Source: Mimachlamys varia (taxonomy: Eukaryota; Mollusca; Bivalvia; Pectinida; Pectinidae). From it: 64,000 nt of DNA. Every line of letters starts with the position of its first letter. The first letter of the stretch is position 1. Below are positions 24,460 through 37,699 of this stretch, piece by piece. The notes under the pieces are model-generated. The model searched no databases and was not told where the DNA came from. It worked only from the letters and a program-made list of their open reading frames with translations. A program made the translations under genes and the position numbers. Where the stretch lies: NCBI GenBank assembly GCA_947623455.1, contig OX392527.1, positions 28,202,201-28,266,200 on the forward strand, in the 5' to 3' direction.

Positions 24460-25985
24460 TCCTGGTGATTGTGTTATAGCTTATGTTCCTACTGATTTTT
24501 TCATAGCTTAACGTACTTTGGAATTGTCTTATTGCTAAATATACCTGCCGATTTTCTTATAGCTAAATATACATGGTGATTGTCCTAAAGCCAAATGTTC
24601 CTGATGATTATCTCATAGCTAAATGTTCCTCGTGATTATCTCGTAGCTAAATGTTCCTGGTGATTATCTCATAGCTAAATGTTCCTGGTGATTATCTCAT
24701 AGCTAAATGTTCCTCGTGATTATCTCATAGCTAAATGTTCCTGGTGATTGTCTCATAGCTAAATGTTCCTCGTGATTATCTCATAGCTAAATGTTCCTGG
24801 TGATTGTCTTATAGCTAAATGTTCCTGGTGATTATCTCATAGCTAAATGTTCCTCGTGATTATCTCATAGCTAAATGTTCCTCGTGATTATCTCATAGCT
24901 TAATCTTCCTGATGATTGTCTCATAGCTAAATGTTCCTCGTGATTATCTCATAGCTAAATGTTCCTCGTGATTATCTCATAGCTAACTAAATGTTCCTCG
25001 TGATTATCTCATAGCTGAATGTTCCTGGTGATTGTCTCATAGCAAAATGTTCTTCGTGATTATCTCATAGCTAAATGTTCCTGGTGATTGTCTCATAGCT
25101 AAATGTTCCTGGTGATTGTCTCATAGCAAAATGTTCCTCGTGATTATCTCATAGCTAAATGTTCCTGGTGATTGTCTCATAGCAAAATGTTCCTGGTGAT
25201 TATCTCATAGATAAATGTTCCTGATGATTGTCTTATAACTAAATGTTCCTGGTGATTATCTCATAGCTTAATGTTCCTCGTGATTATCTCATAGCTAAAT
25301 GTTCCTGATGATTGTCTTATAGCAAAATGTTCCTGATGATTGTCTTATAACTAAATGTTCCTCGTGATTATCTCATAGCTAAATATACCTGGTGATTATC
25401 CAATAGCTAAATATACCTGGTGGTTGTCTTATTGCTAACTATACCTGGCGATTGTCTTATTGCTAACTATACCTGGCGATTGTCTTATTGCTAGCTATAT
25501 CTGGCGATTGTCTTATTGCTAACTATACCTGGCGATTGTCTTATTGCTAACCATACCTGGCGATTGTCTTATTGCTAGCTATACCTGGCGATTGTCTTAT
25601 TGCTAGCTATACCTGGTGATTGTCTTATTGCTAATTATACCTGGCGATTGTCTTATTGCTAATTATACCTGACGATTGTCTTATTGCTAGCTATACCTGG
25701 TGATTGTCTTATTTCTAATTATACCTGGCGATTGTCTTATTTCTAACTATACCTGGTGATTGTCTTATTGCTAGCTATACCTGGCGATTGTCTTATTTCT
25801 AGCTATACCTGGCGATTGTCTTATTGCTAACTATACCCGGCGATTGTCTTATTCAACTAAACCTGGCGATTGTCCTATAGCAAAATGTACTTGATAATTG
25901 TCTTATAGCGAAATGTACCTGGCGGTTTTCTTATTGCTAAATGTACTTGATACTTGTCTTATAGATAAATGTTCCTAGTGATTGA
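24460..25985. repeat. 28-bp tandem array, about 54 units, in two sequence domains
   Basis: The left domain (to about 25380) has units of the type ctcatagctaaatgttcctg + gtgattat. The right domain (about 25420-25860) has ttattgctaactatacctgg + cgattgtc. Both have a 28-bp period, and transitional units lie at the junction and at both edges. One unit near 24985 carries a 4-bp insertion (ctaactaa). The array starts at the right terminus of the MITE. There are no spacers between units, so it is a minisatellite and not a CRISPR. Confidence 0.96.
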
Positions 25986-26657
25986 GTAATACACTTGGTG
26001 ATTAAATGTTGCTTGTCAATACGAAGATTCTCACTTTGTACAAACTTTACTGGGGTATGAGAATAGTATCATGCTGTACATATTTCTATCGCTTTTGAGT
26101 TCGCTACATGGTTTTGTTGTCGTGTGTAGTATTCTCTTGTCTTAAGACATTTGTTTTGTTCAACACGTTCATAGCAAAGAAGAATGCGAGATTAAAGTAA
26201 AGTGGGTTAAATCACACTATTTCGCAATGTTTACTTAAAAGGAAAGCGCTATACATGTATATGCGAAGAGTATTTGCATATTTAAATCTTGATGTCTATT
26301 TTTAATTGTGACATCCTATATTATGCGTGTACAATTGAATGACGTTTCTAAACTTGAAGGTAGAAGAGGAGTTAAAAATATATTGATGATCATACAAGAG
26401 TTTCTTATTATCATTTAATTGATTTTAAAAATATCTGAGGGACACGTACATGTTTGGTTATTAAGTACGTATCATTAGTACGTGTACAAAATACTGTTAG
26501 GAAAATATTATTGTCAGACATCTTTAGAATCAATCAGGGAAGGATCGTCAACACGTGGGCATGAAACAGGTACGTGGGAATGCATTGAAGAATATGCATT
26601 GAAGACTGTGTGACTGTGTGTACTGTTAAATAGTGTAAATAGTGAGGATAAATTATA
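25986..26657. other. No gene recognised
   Basis: No coding or RNA feature that I can support. Confidence 0.35.
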
Positions 26658-27095
26658 GAATACCGAAGCGTTAACAAAATCATAATCCGACCTCAAAATC
26701 GATTAAAACAGGGGCAAAATGTGAACAAAGGAAATATTTACATGGAGACCCCTGTAAAAGTACAAGATAATAAGACCAGGTGTTCCGAAAGAGTAAGCGT
26801 CTTCTGCTTCATCGACGACACCCGCCATGTAAATCATGTCACATCCATGTAAACATCAAGTTCTCAAAATGAGAACTGAGTATCATTGTCAATCACAACT
26901 AATAAATACATTAAGGAGCATTGTGTTGTTAGTTTGTCAGCACTCGAAAATCACGACATTTAGAGCAAGCCCTGAATATCGAATCAACTGCGACATGTAA
27001 ACACCATAGGTTGGAGAAGCAGTGATGTTACTATCAAGAAATGGAAAGTTCACGATAGGAAAACGTAAATCATCACGTTTATTGGAAAGTTTAGT
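26658..27095 (-). mobile_element. Antisense 3' fragment of the retroelement family
   Basis: The plus strand begins gaataccgaagcgttaac and reads through attaaaacaggggcaaaat, agaccaggtgttccgaaag and cttctgcttcatcgacgac. It is a well-preserved complement of the family's 3' tail. It continues into decayed coding DNA (cgaaaatcacgacatttag, ttggagaagcagtgatg) that matches the region behind the RT in the 48.8-kb copy. Confidence 0.8.
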
Positions 27096-29744
27096 TGTTT
27101 TTAATTTACATGGCATGCGTCTGGATCAATAAAACGTTTCAGGAATAAAAACAAAAACGCTGGCATCATTTGATATTGATGAAAAAATCTTCAAGATTAA
27201 ATGTTCGAAAATATTCTTTTACACAGTGAACAGTCGACGTATGGATCAATCCTCCGTCCAATGTCGTTAATACAAGTATCGTTTAGCAATTTGACTACAC
27301 ATTAGATGAACACTCGAAAAAAACAACCACACATTACTGTTTTAAAGAACAAAATGATTTGTGGAAGCTCTAAGTCATTTAAGTAATATTTCTGTTTCAG
27401 AACTGACTGTCAAAAAAAAATGTAAAATACTTCTTTGTTAAATTATAATCATAATCTATATATCTTGTATTTATTAGAATTGTTTAAGACCGCAAATAGA
27501 GTAACACATGCAAGAGGCTGCAGAGGTTCAGACGAACACTTCGTGATGGTATCTAGAACAAAACCTCATGGTAATGAAGGGATCAGACACATTTCTGGAG
27601 TAATTACACAATATATGAGAAACCCATTCAGTAATCAATATACGTTGACAAAACGCCCAAAGGAACCCGTTTAGATTAGCCCACTCTCTATAAACTAGGA
27701 CAGCATTTCCTTCAACGTCAAATTCAATAGACTTGAAATAGAACGCTTAATAGAGGTGGCCCCTATAGTCTACGGGAACAGGAGGTATACAGTCTAAGCT
27801 GATATACACACAGGGCCTAGTGAGTACGTGTGATACCGTAGGGTTATTTAAATGTGTATATAGGTATAGTTATAAGCAATAAATTGCATAATGGAACTTC
27901 ATTTTTGCGGATCATTCAAGTTGGAAATATCATTGGTTATTCATTAGTGTGTATCAATGTCTAGCTGATACATCTCGTTGTTGATCCAGTCAATAGGCTA
28001 GATAACATTCATATCGATATACCATATATAGTTGGTGTACATGTTGATTTTGTCTACATTATTACATTTGCATTAGCATAGTATTTCAAAAAAGGAAAAT
28101 ATTTTAAAGAATCCACGTTATTAAATCATTTTTATCCGTCGTACGATTTTGGCGATGTAACGACTGATTAAATACGCGTCTATCATTTCCTAAAAACGGA
28201 TGCGCGTGAATGAACAACACTCTTCCAAGGCCCTCCCATTGCACAGCCTATTGTGAAAGCATATATAATTCCTTTTTCCGATTGTTTTGGCTGGGTTTGT
28301 TAATGTTATTGCAAGAATGTCGACTTGAAGAGTTTTACCAATTTGCATGCCATGCTCAAGACGGTAGTATTGCATTTCAGTTGTATACTAGCCTATCTTT
28401 TAAACCATGTGTTTTATGACATGGGTTACGTTAGAATCAAATGGAGTGAACGATGAAAATCACCGTAAAGCAGTGACGTCATTTGTTATGTAGACTTCAG
28501 TTATAAATGTACAACGTCTGAATTTAATATTTTCCCTTTGTTTATAGTCTGTATTAACTACTTCGAAAAAAGTTAGTATTTCCTGTTGTCAAAAGATGAA
28601 TATAGATAAGAGTGAGCAACTTATGACAAACAATCTTAAATGATGAACTGCGCTAGCATAATTGTAGCCAATATATCTAATGCTGCTCGTTTTGTATTCC
28701 TGTCTTCCGGCGAATTACACCTTTATCCTTCTGTAAGCCCCTGTATAGACAGTCTTAAGGGAGGAGATAATACCGTCTCGTATTGCTACGCTTACGTAAC
28801 ACGTTCATGGGAGACGTACATTGTCGTGTTCGGATTCATAAGAGACAAATGTTATACTTTTAGTTCTTGTTTCGTAAGACAGATGGTAGCAATTATGTTA
28901 GGCATTCTTTTCAAGCTTAAGATAGTTTGAAGTAAAATCTTGATCATACACAACACATTCGGGAGCACTGTTAAGTCGCAACCATTACTTTAATTTCAAC
29001 CAATGATGTTCCAATAGTTACGTCTGGTATTGGTATCCTTTAGGTGGAACGTTTTTGATAGCAAACACTGTGAACTAGTCTAAGAAGTCGTGTAACGTTG
29101 AATAAAATATGCAGACACTATTTCGTCGATATTTTAATCAAATTATAACAAGCATAATTGTGTTTCCATTACATGCTTGGAAAATTAATAACATTTATTT
29201 CACCGACTAAACCCATTAAGGATAAATCCGCCTTATACCCTCGCCGTTCTGTTTCCAGGAAACTAATTCAAGTACGTACGCCATTCCGATACCGGCATGC
29301 CTTAACACAGCACATGTTCACGGGCTGGAAACACATTGGATTACAATACTAATATCTTTCTAAAGATAAAATAATGAACGGAGATAAATCTTCTTTAAAA
29401 GTGCACATCGTACTTCTCTTGTAATATGCATTAGTTCCTACATTTACATGATGCTACAAACTTAATCCTCCTACGGATGTGTAACAAGTATTAGATGAAT
29501 GACCTGGCCCTGTGCTGATATAACGAGGATGATTACTTATGAAAACTTTATACCGATATATATTGATAAAATCAATCATTCAATCTAAAGCCTGTTGTGT
29601 TATCCTTGTAAACATCTGTATCACGCAAATAAGAATGTAACAACAATATCGTATTTTAGATCAGTGTTTAAAGCAATACAGTGATCCAAGAAATTCGGTG
29701 ATTTAAGCGAAACGTCTGCCACTTCTGTTTGTTCTCTGTTTCGT
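27096..29744. other. No gene recognised
   Basis: A 96-codon frame at 28640-28930 (+) and an 79-codon frame at 27435-27674 (+) have no recognisable domain. No RNA gene is seen. Confidence 0.35.
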
Positions 29745-30250
29745 GTACGTTTTATTACCATGACCAGCATGGAGAGCTTACTACTAAGCTATACGATAAA
29801 CGTGACGATTTACATGTATCTCTAAATATCGAGATTTTCGTGATAGATGTCTTCTGCTGACAAACAAACTTACTTGAACAGAAGTATGAGCAACTTTTAT
29901 GGTCGCCATCATTGTCTCATTGAGAAAATTATTTATCTTAAAGTGATACATTGTATGAAGATGGACGTTTACAAGTATGCCCATTAGTGTGTTTACTTTT
30001 TGAGATTAATAATGATGACTAGATTCTCACTTTGAGGACGTGACATTTACTTGGATGTGACCTAGATTTACACGGGTGTCGTCGATGAAGCAGAAGAAGC
30101 TTACTCTTCCGGAACAACTGGTCTTATTATCTTGTAATTTTACAAGGTTCTCCATGTAAATCTGTCATTTCTTCATATTTTGTCCCTAGTTTAATCAATT
30201 TTGAGTTCCGATCATGGTTTTGTGGACGCTTCTGTATTCTCTGATGTTGT
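29745..30250 (+). mobile_element. 3' fragment of the retroelement family
   Basis: It opens with a readable remnant, TKLYDKRDDL (near 29783), the conserved block following the RT core. It then drops about 50 residues and continues with frame-shifted remnants and the complete 3' tail, ending ggacgcttctgtattctctg. It is dead and 5'-truncated. Confidence 0.8.
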
Positions 30251-30535
30251 GTTGTACTTGGAAATAAGTTTATCTGATTTTTCTATGTTGCACATTGAAC
30301 CACATTGTATTCGATGAGTTGATGTAGATGATACACATAGAAGCACTTTAAATCAAAGTTGGGATTTCATATCCGTACTGTCACTAGGAGATAAGTGCAC
30401 CAACATGAGCTGTCTTCGGCACACATTCTCATTTACACAACACGCGTTGAGTTTTCTTGAATGACCTTAGCTGGTAATGGGAGGTCTAGCAAAACTTGAA
30501 CCAAACGAAATTAAACATGAAAACACGGCATATCC

Positions 30536-30870
30536 GGTGCATATGTGTTGAACTTTTTTTTTCTGGTTGAAAGAAATTAGCCTGTGTACGCATGCTTCAT
30601 TGAAGAATATCTTTTTCAATGTAACTGTGTTGTATTTGAAAATACAGCTTTTCCGGGATATATGCATTCATTAGTTTTCCGATGTATTTGCTGTACACGG
30701 AAACAAATTATTCTGTCTATATGTTATACATTGAAAGAATATTCTGTTACATCTTACTTGTTCTATATATGTGTTGTACATGGAAACCATTAGAACACTT
30801 TATTCAATGTACGCATTGTACATGAAAACACAACTAGTCAGTTGTATGTGTTGTACATACATAATAATGA
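30536..30870. repeat. Degenerate tandem repeat
   Basis: Variants of atgtgttgtacatggaaa recur at irregular spacings (near 30628, 30685, 30720, 30766, 30806, 30845). This is an old diverged array, with the unit length uncertain. Confidence 0.45.
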
Positions 30871-30989
30871 CAGTTTCATATTGTATTATACTTTGTTGGT
30901 AAATATTTCCACGTAGGTTTAAACAAAATATCACTTTAAAGCTACATGTAGGAATAATATGGTGAGCCAAAAGTACAATAGATTCACTT

Positions 30990-31520
30990 CAGATCCAAAA
31001 CTTCAAAGATGACGTAACACACACATATGCTGCACCTCTTTAATTTAGTAATAGATACAGTATGCCGAAAAATGAATGAACTGCATCATACAGCTGTTTC
31101 GTCCTCCTTGGACTCTTCAGTGATGCTAGGGACCAAGAGGTAGGAATCCAAAATTTCTAAACTAATGTAGAAGCAGAAGGATCAGGTGCGTAAAACCCCT
31201 TTAATTTATGAATCTAGAAGTAAAATTAAACTAGTTCTGTATAATGTCAAATCGTGTACTACGAAAATGTGTATATTATGTACCATGTCACTACTCAAAT
31301 GAGATTAACTGTGGCTATGGAGGCTCCAGCAAACCTCGGGGACTAAAAATTCCACCAGCAGATCGAGTCTGCTGCCCCCTATCATAAAGATGACGTAACA
31401 CACACATATGCCGCACCTCTTAAATTTAGTAATAGATACAGTATGCCGAAAAAGAAATTATCTTTTCCGCAACTTAAAGTAAAGGCCTAATATAACTTCT
31501 GGATTAAAAGGAATGTAAAG
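30990..31520 (+). repeat. Unclassified dispersed repeat, copy B, with internal direct repeats
   Basis: It matches copy A (21640-21960) and the fragment at 49700-49810. An internal block of about 75 bp (aagatgacgtaacacacaca ... agtatgccgaaaa) occurs twice, at about 31005-31080 and 31386-31460. The unit is therefore about 380 bp and present about 1.2 times. Confidence 0.75.
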
Positions 31521-31524
31521 TGTC

Positions 31525-34500
31525 CCTGGATATTAAGTTGTTCCCCATATCACCTGGACTAATTACAAATCAGGGGAATTTGGCTATTCCGATTTTATTT
31601 TTTCTTCAATTACATTGGCGAGATTTTCGCTTATCGTCTCAGACGTTTTATCATTTAGAATGCTATCAGAGAGTATCGGCATTAACATAGTGGAATTACG
31701 CGTCTTATAATGATTTTAGTCTCAGGCATTATTTTTGTAAGTTATATTGCTGTCACTGTAGTATGCACAATGTTATCCTGCATCATCTCCATAGATTGCC
31801 CTGGAGTATTTTAACACCGTGTTCCTGTATCGATTTTGTGTTCTATCATTGAGTACTAAATCCTGTAAATCTTTTCTATAACACAGAACATTTCCAGTAG
31901 ACTTTTTATCTTAAAACAATAACACTGCCGTTACATGACAGGATTAGTTTCAAATGCCTTTCATAGACTGGGTTTGATCCTATTCCATAGTGTATCCTTC
32001 TGAAGCCTGAAGGGAATTAAAATCGGCCGGCTAACAACACAGCATAGATATCTCACACTTTATGACCCGGGACCTGCTACATATAAAACGTTTTCTCCAG
32101 TTAAGTCTCCTTTTGCTGTGACATTCCTTTTAATCTGTTTATTGGTTTTTGTCAATGGTTTTGCTTTTCGTTGTTTTCACATTAGCAACTCTCATCGCAT
32201 TGTTAGATGTTGAAGTTCACTTTGACGTTAATGTTCCTAAGATTCTTACTTTGTTATACAGTATACTGAGGTTCCAAGAATGGGTCATTATTATAGTTGT
32301 TTTTTATTGTTAACGTTGTTATTTAACTTTGGAAACGTTTTGTTGTGTTAATTCTTTAATTGCAGAACATTGCATTACCAAAGAATAATTATAATGTGAC
32401 AGATTGTTGCATCATGCGATTTCCTTTATGTTAGCCATTGTAAGATTTTAACAATTTCTTTGCGCCATTAATAAGCTTTCTTCAATCTTAAAATCTAATA
32501 TTTGAAAACCGAATATCATCAGTTAAACTATTTGAACACATTCAATATTTTTTTTTCGTATTTTCGAAAATACTTGTACTTCCAGCGTTGCCCTTGAAAA
32601 ACGTTGTGAATAGAAATATCGGTACTGAAATGATATATGTCACGGTTCTCGATATTTCAAATGGAATATGTCTTACACAAGGCGACAAATTTGATTTCTA
32701 TGACATGGGATAAGTATGAGACACTTTGGTGTGTTTTGAATATTACCATACAATGTACAGCGTTGTATACATGTAGTACGTATACCAGTTTTACGATGTA
32801 AAATTTATCTGCTCGTCAGATAATGTCGAAAATGTACCCAATAATTTCCGGTATGTGAATTTTGAGAGGATTTCACTCGGCGGAACTCAGAAACAATTAG
32901 GAGTCCGATAAATTCACTCTTTTAAGCTAGGCGGGGCCAACAAATCTGGGATCTCGATGGTATTTTTTAGTTAGAGTGACAAAACCCCGTCATATAAATT
33001 GCAAGACAAAATGCAACGCCATATAGATTTTAGATTAATTTATAAAATGCATTCTTTTGCCAAGAAATTAAAGTATGATACGTACCATATCTATATTTTC
33101 CTTTTATTTGAAAGCGTGGCTCTGGCGGAATGTCTTAAAATATGAATCTCTTTTCAAAATAGCAAATCATTGGCAATTTTTGCTTCAAGCACGATATGTC
33201 TGAGTATTTATTTTTATTTTTGTCAACAGACACCAATCTCTCAGTTAATCTGAATTTCCCAGAGCGACGTATAAACCGTTTGAAGTAGTGAAGTTATGAT
33301 AAGTTGTAGCATATTTTGATTAAAGACTATTTCCTACTGACACGGTATTTATCTAAACTATTTTCTTTCTGTCTAAAATTCGATCGACTATGAAAATGAA
33401 TTATGAATACAATAAACGTAGGATTTTGGGCGCGTTCTATATATATAAATTTTAATACGGCATGGTTTGAATGTCGATTTTCTATTTAACTGTTATAGGA
33501 TATTCTTTACGTTTGTTATTTACCAGTATTTGACTTTTAATGGAAGTCTGTCTGTTAGTAAGTAAGATTTATTCCTACGCTGATCAAGGGTTTGTTTGAA
33601 TGAAATGATGAGAGTTTCAAAATATATGAGAACAATGCATTAGTATGTAGTTTTTCTCTCTCTTTTTTTTGCAACTAGGGGAGTTATTTCACAGCACACT
33701 TCAGCATCGCTATTGACATTGCCATTACATTTCATTTCATGAAATTGTATTGACATTATAAGACAAAAGATTGGAAAGCAGGCACAACCTATACGATGGC
33801 AAAGCAATCTTAAACTGTTTCCGTAAGGGCACCTTGGCAGAATATCAATTTCTCCTGTCTTAGTCGACATATCGCCGAAAAACATACCCCTGTCTCTTTC
33901 GTATCAATTCTTGATAGTTCAATCATAGGTGTATGACACGAAAAGTCACTCGAAGTAAAACGTAACATTGAATTATGCATGTTAGAAAATCACCTCGTCT
34001 TTATGCATCATTGTATATCCCGGAAGTAACATATACTGCATTTACCAACTTTAGGCGAAAGAAGATCAAGATTAAGTCTACACTTTGTATTCCAGTTAAA
34101 AAAAACACAAAGAAAGCCCAGTTTTCAAAGCAGTATTTTATCCAAATTATACACACCTTTTCGAACGCAATGAGAAATTAATCCCATCTTTTGGCATACG
34201 TCTCAGAAAAAATATTGGAAAATTTACCCGCAATCAATCGCAATTGTTACAATAGATGATATTCCTCCATGGACAGTTCAGTTTCCCCAAATACATTTAG
34301 AATTGCAAAATTATGAAAAATCCCACACTCCTCGTTTTCAATGCAATAGCTGATTATTCAGAGTACATCTAAAAGGTTTCTCTTCACACGATCTCGTACA
34401 AAGTTGCTGCAGCATGCGATGTCGGCACCTTGAATTATTCCTGACGTTTACAAAACAATGTTTCTATATTCACAGCAGAATGCAATTTAACATAATAAGA

Positions 34501-34900
34501 TTTAAAATACTATAATCTGCTCAGACTCTTTGTCACGTCTTCCAAGTATTAAAAACTGGAGCTTAAACAACAATCTCATACAAACCATTTCCCTTCGTAT
34601 ATATAAACAAAATATTACCTTTTTGTCACCTGATTTTGGATGCTCGGCCATGTTGGAATAAATTGATATTAAAAAGCAGATGAAGCTGCTTAGGCAGCCC
34701 TGTACCTCAATACGGAAACAATTAAACCGCCTTATTATGATTTAACCAACAATAACGAAATTGATTATAACGAACTGGCAAAATAAATGGGCTGAAGAAA
34801 CAAGCAATAGGTTGTTTTCTGTTCAGCCTGATGTAGGTTAACGTGCAAAATACAGAGCTGACCGCAGATAGGAAGTTGCCCTCTCTCATCTGCGCTTAGG
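31525..34900. other. No gene recognised
   Basis: A long AT-rich stretch. Frames at 33640-33885 (-) and 33975-34181 (+) have no recognisable domain. Confidence 0.35.
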
Positions 34901-34901
34901 A

Positions 34902-35706
34902 AACACCTACATTACACACAGTTACACAGGCCATACCTACATTACACACAGTTACACAGGCCATACCTACATTACACACAGTTACACAGGCCATACCTAC
35001 ATTACACACAGTTACACAGGCCATACCTACATTACACACAGTTACACAGGCCATACCTACATTACACACAGTTACACAGGCCATACCTACATTACACACA
35101 GTTACACAGGCCATACCTACATTACACAAAGTTACACAGGCCATACCTACATTACACACAGTTACACATGCCATACCTACATTACACACAGTTTCACAGG
35201 CTATACATATATTATACACAGTTACACAGGCCATACATATATTACACACAGTTACACAGGCCATACCTACATTACACACAGTTACACAGGCCATACCTAC
35301 ATTACACACAGTTACACAGGCTATACATATATTACACACAGTTACACAGGACATACCTACATTACACACAGTTACACAGGCCATACATATATTACACACA
35401 GTTACACAGGCCATACCTACATGACACACAGTTACACAGGCCATACCTACATTACACACAGTTACACAGGCCATACCTACATTACACACAGTTACACAGG
35501 CCATACCTACATTACACACAGTTACACAGACCATACCTACATTACATACAGTTACACAGGCCATACCTACATTACACACAGTAACACTGGCCATACATAT
35601 ATTACACACAGTTACACAGGCCATACCTACATTACACACAGTAACACTGGCCATACCTACATTACACACAGTTACACAGGCCATACCTACATTACACACA
35701 GTTACA
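34902..35706. repeat. 30-bp tandem array, about 27 units
   Basis: The unit is acacagttacacaggccata plus cctacatt(ac), exactly 30 bp. The left eight units are virtually identical. Those from 35160 onward carry atat for ctac and other substitutions. All frames are open on both strands in places (a 10-residue unit, MACVTVCNVG, on the minus strand and HYTQLHRPYL on the plus), including a 306-codon minus frame. That frame enters antisense retroelement DNA at its start, which argues against a real protein. A retroelement fragment begins about 30 bp to the right. Confidence 0.97.
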
Positions 35707-35734
35707 TCTTGTATAAGGAAGACCCATCTTATTG

Positions 35735-36605
35735 CTATGTAATTGATTCTGCACTCAAAAAAAGTTTCGTCTATCAAAACATTTGAATTTTTACTCCCTT
35801 GTACACTACGAAACATTATGCCAAACTGAAAGAACGTCTTCGATCACTCATTATTAGAGGGTTCTGTTCCAAGAACGGTTGACGATAATACTAAAACAGT
35901 TACATTGCTGTAAGCTATCTTGGAACATATTATGTGCTAAAAAAAAAATACATTTACAGTAAAACTTCATTAGAAAGATATAGCAAGAATGAATTCCTGG
36001 TGGACAATATCGTTGTTGTGTTTGGAGGAGATTTATAAGCAGACTGTTAATATTTCTATGTGAACAAACTGTCCCCACTCTTAGCTGACTTGTTTTCCTT
36101 TTGATGATTTCGGTTTCCCAACTATTTCCCTCTCTCAACAGTAACTTCTCCAACATATGCTGTTTACATGTCACAGTTGGTTCGCTATTGTAAGGCTGCT
36201 CTAAATATCATATCATGATATATATTAACTGCTGACGAGCAAAGGGATTCGAGATACGCAGGTTCATGAAGGCTATGGAAAAGTTGTTTTGGTCGCCTTA
36301 TTAGTCTCATTGGGAAATATTCCGTATGATTGTGTGATATGAGGGTGGGCGTTTTGAATATGCTCATTGGTATGCCTAGTTGATATTATTGTGTATTATG
36401 CCCAAATCCTCACTTTGAGGGAGTGGCATTTATTTAGATGTGACCTAGACTTACATTGAGAGTGTCGTCGATGAAGCAGAAAACGATGACCCGTCCGGAA
36501 TACGCCTAGTCTTATTTTGTTCTCGTATGTTGGTCGCCGAGTCAATCTTTCCTTTTGTCCATATTTTGTCACTAGTTAAATTGATTTTGAGTTCGGATTA
36601 TTGTA
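35735..36605 (+). pseudogene. Reverse transcriptase pseudogene, internally deleted, with 3' tail
   Basis: Readable blocks are LYTTKHYAKLKERLRSLIIR near 35805, LVKN near 35930, EEIYKQTVNIS near 36030, then TNCPHS (the degenerate MGTNCAP box) near 36068. The YIDD-containing stretch is deleted. The sequence resumes with SPTYAVYMSQLVRYCKA-like DNA near 36140 and the 3' tail at 36380-36600. Stops and frameshifts are numerous. It abuts the 30-bp array on its 5' side and an inverted family member on its 3' side. Confidence 0.85.
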
Positions 36606-36606
36606 A

Positions 36607-36845
36607 GTAAGTAAGAGAATACCGAAGCGTTAATATAATTATAATCCAAACTCAAAATCGATTAAACCGGGGGCAAAATATGAACAAAGGAAAGATTCAC
36701 ATGGTGAATCTTGCAAAAGTACAAGTGAATAAGACCAGGTGTTCCGGAAGAGTAAGCGTCTTCTGCTTCATCGATGACACCCTCCATGTAAATCTTTGTC
36801 ACATCCAAATAAACATCAAGCTCTCAAAATGAGAACCGATTAGGA
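36607..36845 (-). mobile_element. Antisense retroelement tail, tail-to-tail with the preceding copy
   Basis: Begins gagaataccgaagcgtt and is the reverse complement of the 36380-36600 tail (attaaaccgggggcaaaat, agaccaggtgttccggaag, cttctgcttcatcgatgac). Together they form an inverted repeat of about 220-bp arms with almost no spacer. The inner truncated edge at 36845 lies about 100 bp before the 39-bp array. Confidence 0.85.
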
Positions 36846-36947
36846 ACACCGCAGTATTTCTAATTTGTCTTCCAACCGCTGAACATGGCCACAATCTGCT
36901 AATTACAGTTAAACTCCTGACACGGTTCCCGCCGCCTGGAGTGTATA

Positions 36948-37695
36948 ATGAGAGTATGATCATCACTGCATGTGTAAAGTTACTGTGTCAGAGTATGATC
37001 ATCACTACATGTGTAAAGTTACTGTGCCAGAGTATGATCATCACTACATGTGTAAAGTTACTGTGCCAGAGAATGAAAATCACTATATGTGTAAAGTTAC
37101 TGTGTCAGAGTATGACCATCACTACATGTGTAAAGTTACTATGTCAGAGTATGATCATCACTACATGTGTAAAGTTACTGTGTCAGAGTATGATCATCAC
37201 TACATGTGTAAAGTTACTGTGTCAGAGTATGATCATCACTACATGTGTAAAGTTACTGTTTCAGAGTATGATCATCACAACATATGTAAAGTTACTGTGT
37301 CAGTATGACCATCACTACATGTGTAAAGTTACTGTGTCAGAGTATGACCATCACTACATGTGTAAAGTTACTGTGTCAGAGTATGACAATCACTACATGT
37401 GTAAAGTTACTGTGACAGAGTATGATCATCATTACATGTGTAAAGTTACTGTGTCAGAGTATGATCATCACTACATATGTAAAGTTACTGTGTCAGAGTA
37501 TGATCATCACTACATGTGTAAAGTTACTGTATCAGAGTATGATCATCACTACATGTGTAAAGTTACTGTGTCAGAGTATGATCATCATTACATGTGTAAA
37601 GTTACTGTATCAGAGTATGATCATCACTACATGTGTAAAGTTACTGTGTCAGAGTATGACCATTACTACATGTGTAAAGTTACTGTGTCGGATGT
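36948..37695. repeat. 39-bp tandem array, about 19 units
   Basis: The unit is gagtatgatcatcactacat then gtgtaaagttactgtgtca, 39 bp, containing the palindrome atgatcat. A 2-bp deletion at about 37289 switches the open frame from the repeat CVKLLCQSMIITT to CKVTVSEYDHHYM without a stop, so a 270-codon frame crosses the array. Both frames being equally open indicates absence of stops and not selection for protein. Confidence 0.97.
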
Positions 37696-37699
37696 AGAT

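Noticed and set aside
24460..25985. Short regular direct repeats reminiscent of a CRISPR array (also the 30-bp array at 34902-35706)
   Set aside because: Units are contiguous, with no unique spacers and no cas genes, and the context is an animal genome.
34896..35816. 306-codon minus-strand open frame
   Set aside because: It is the 30-bp array plus antisense retroelement DNA, and no unit-independent coding sequence is present.
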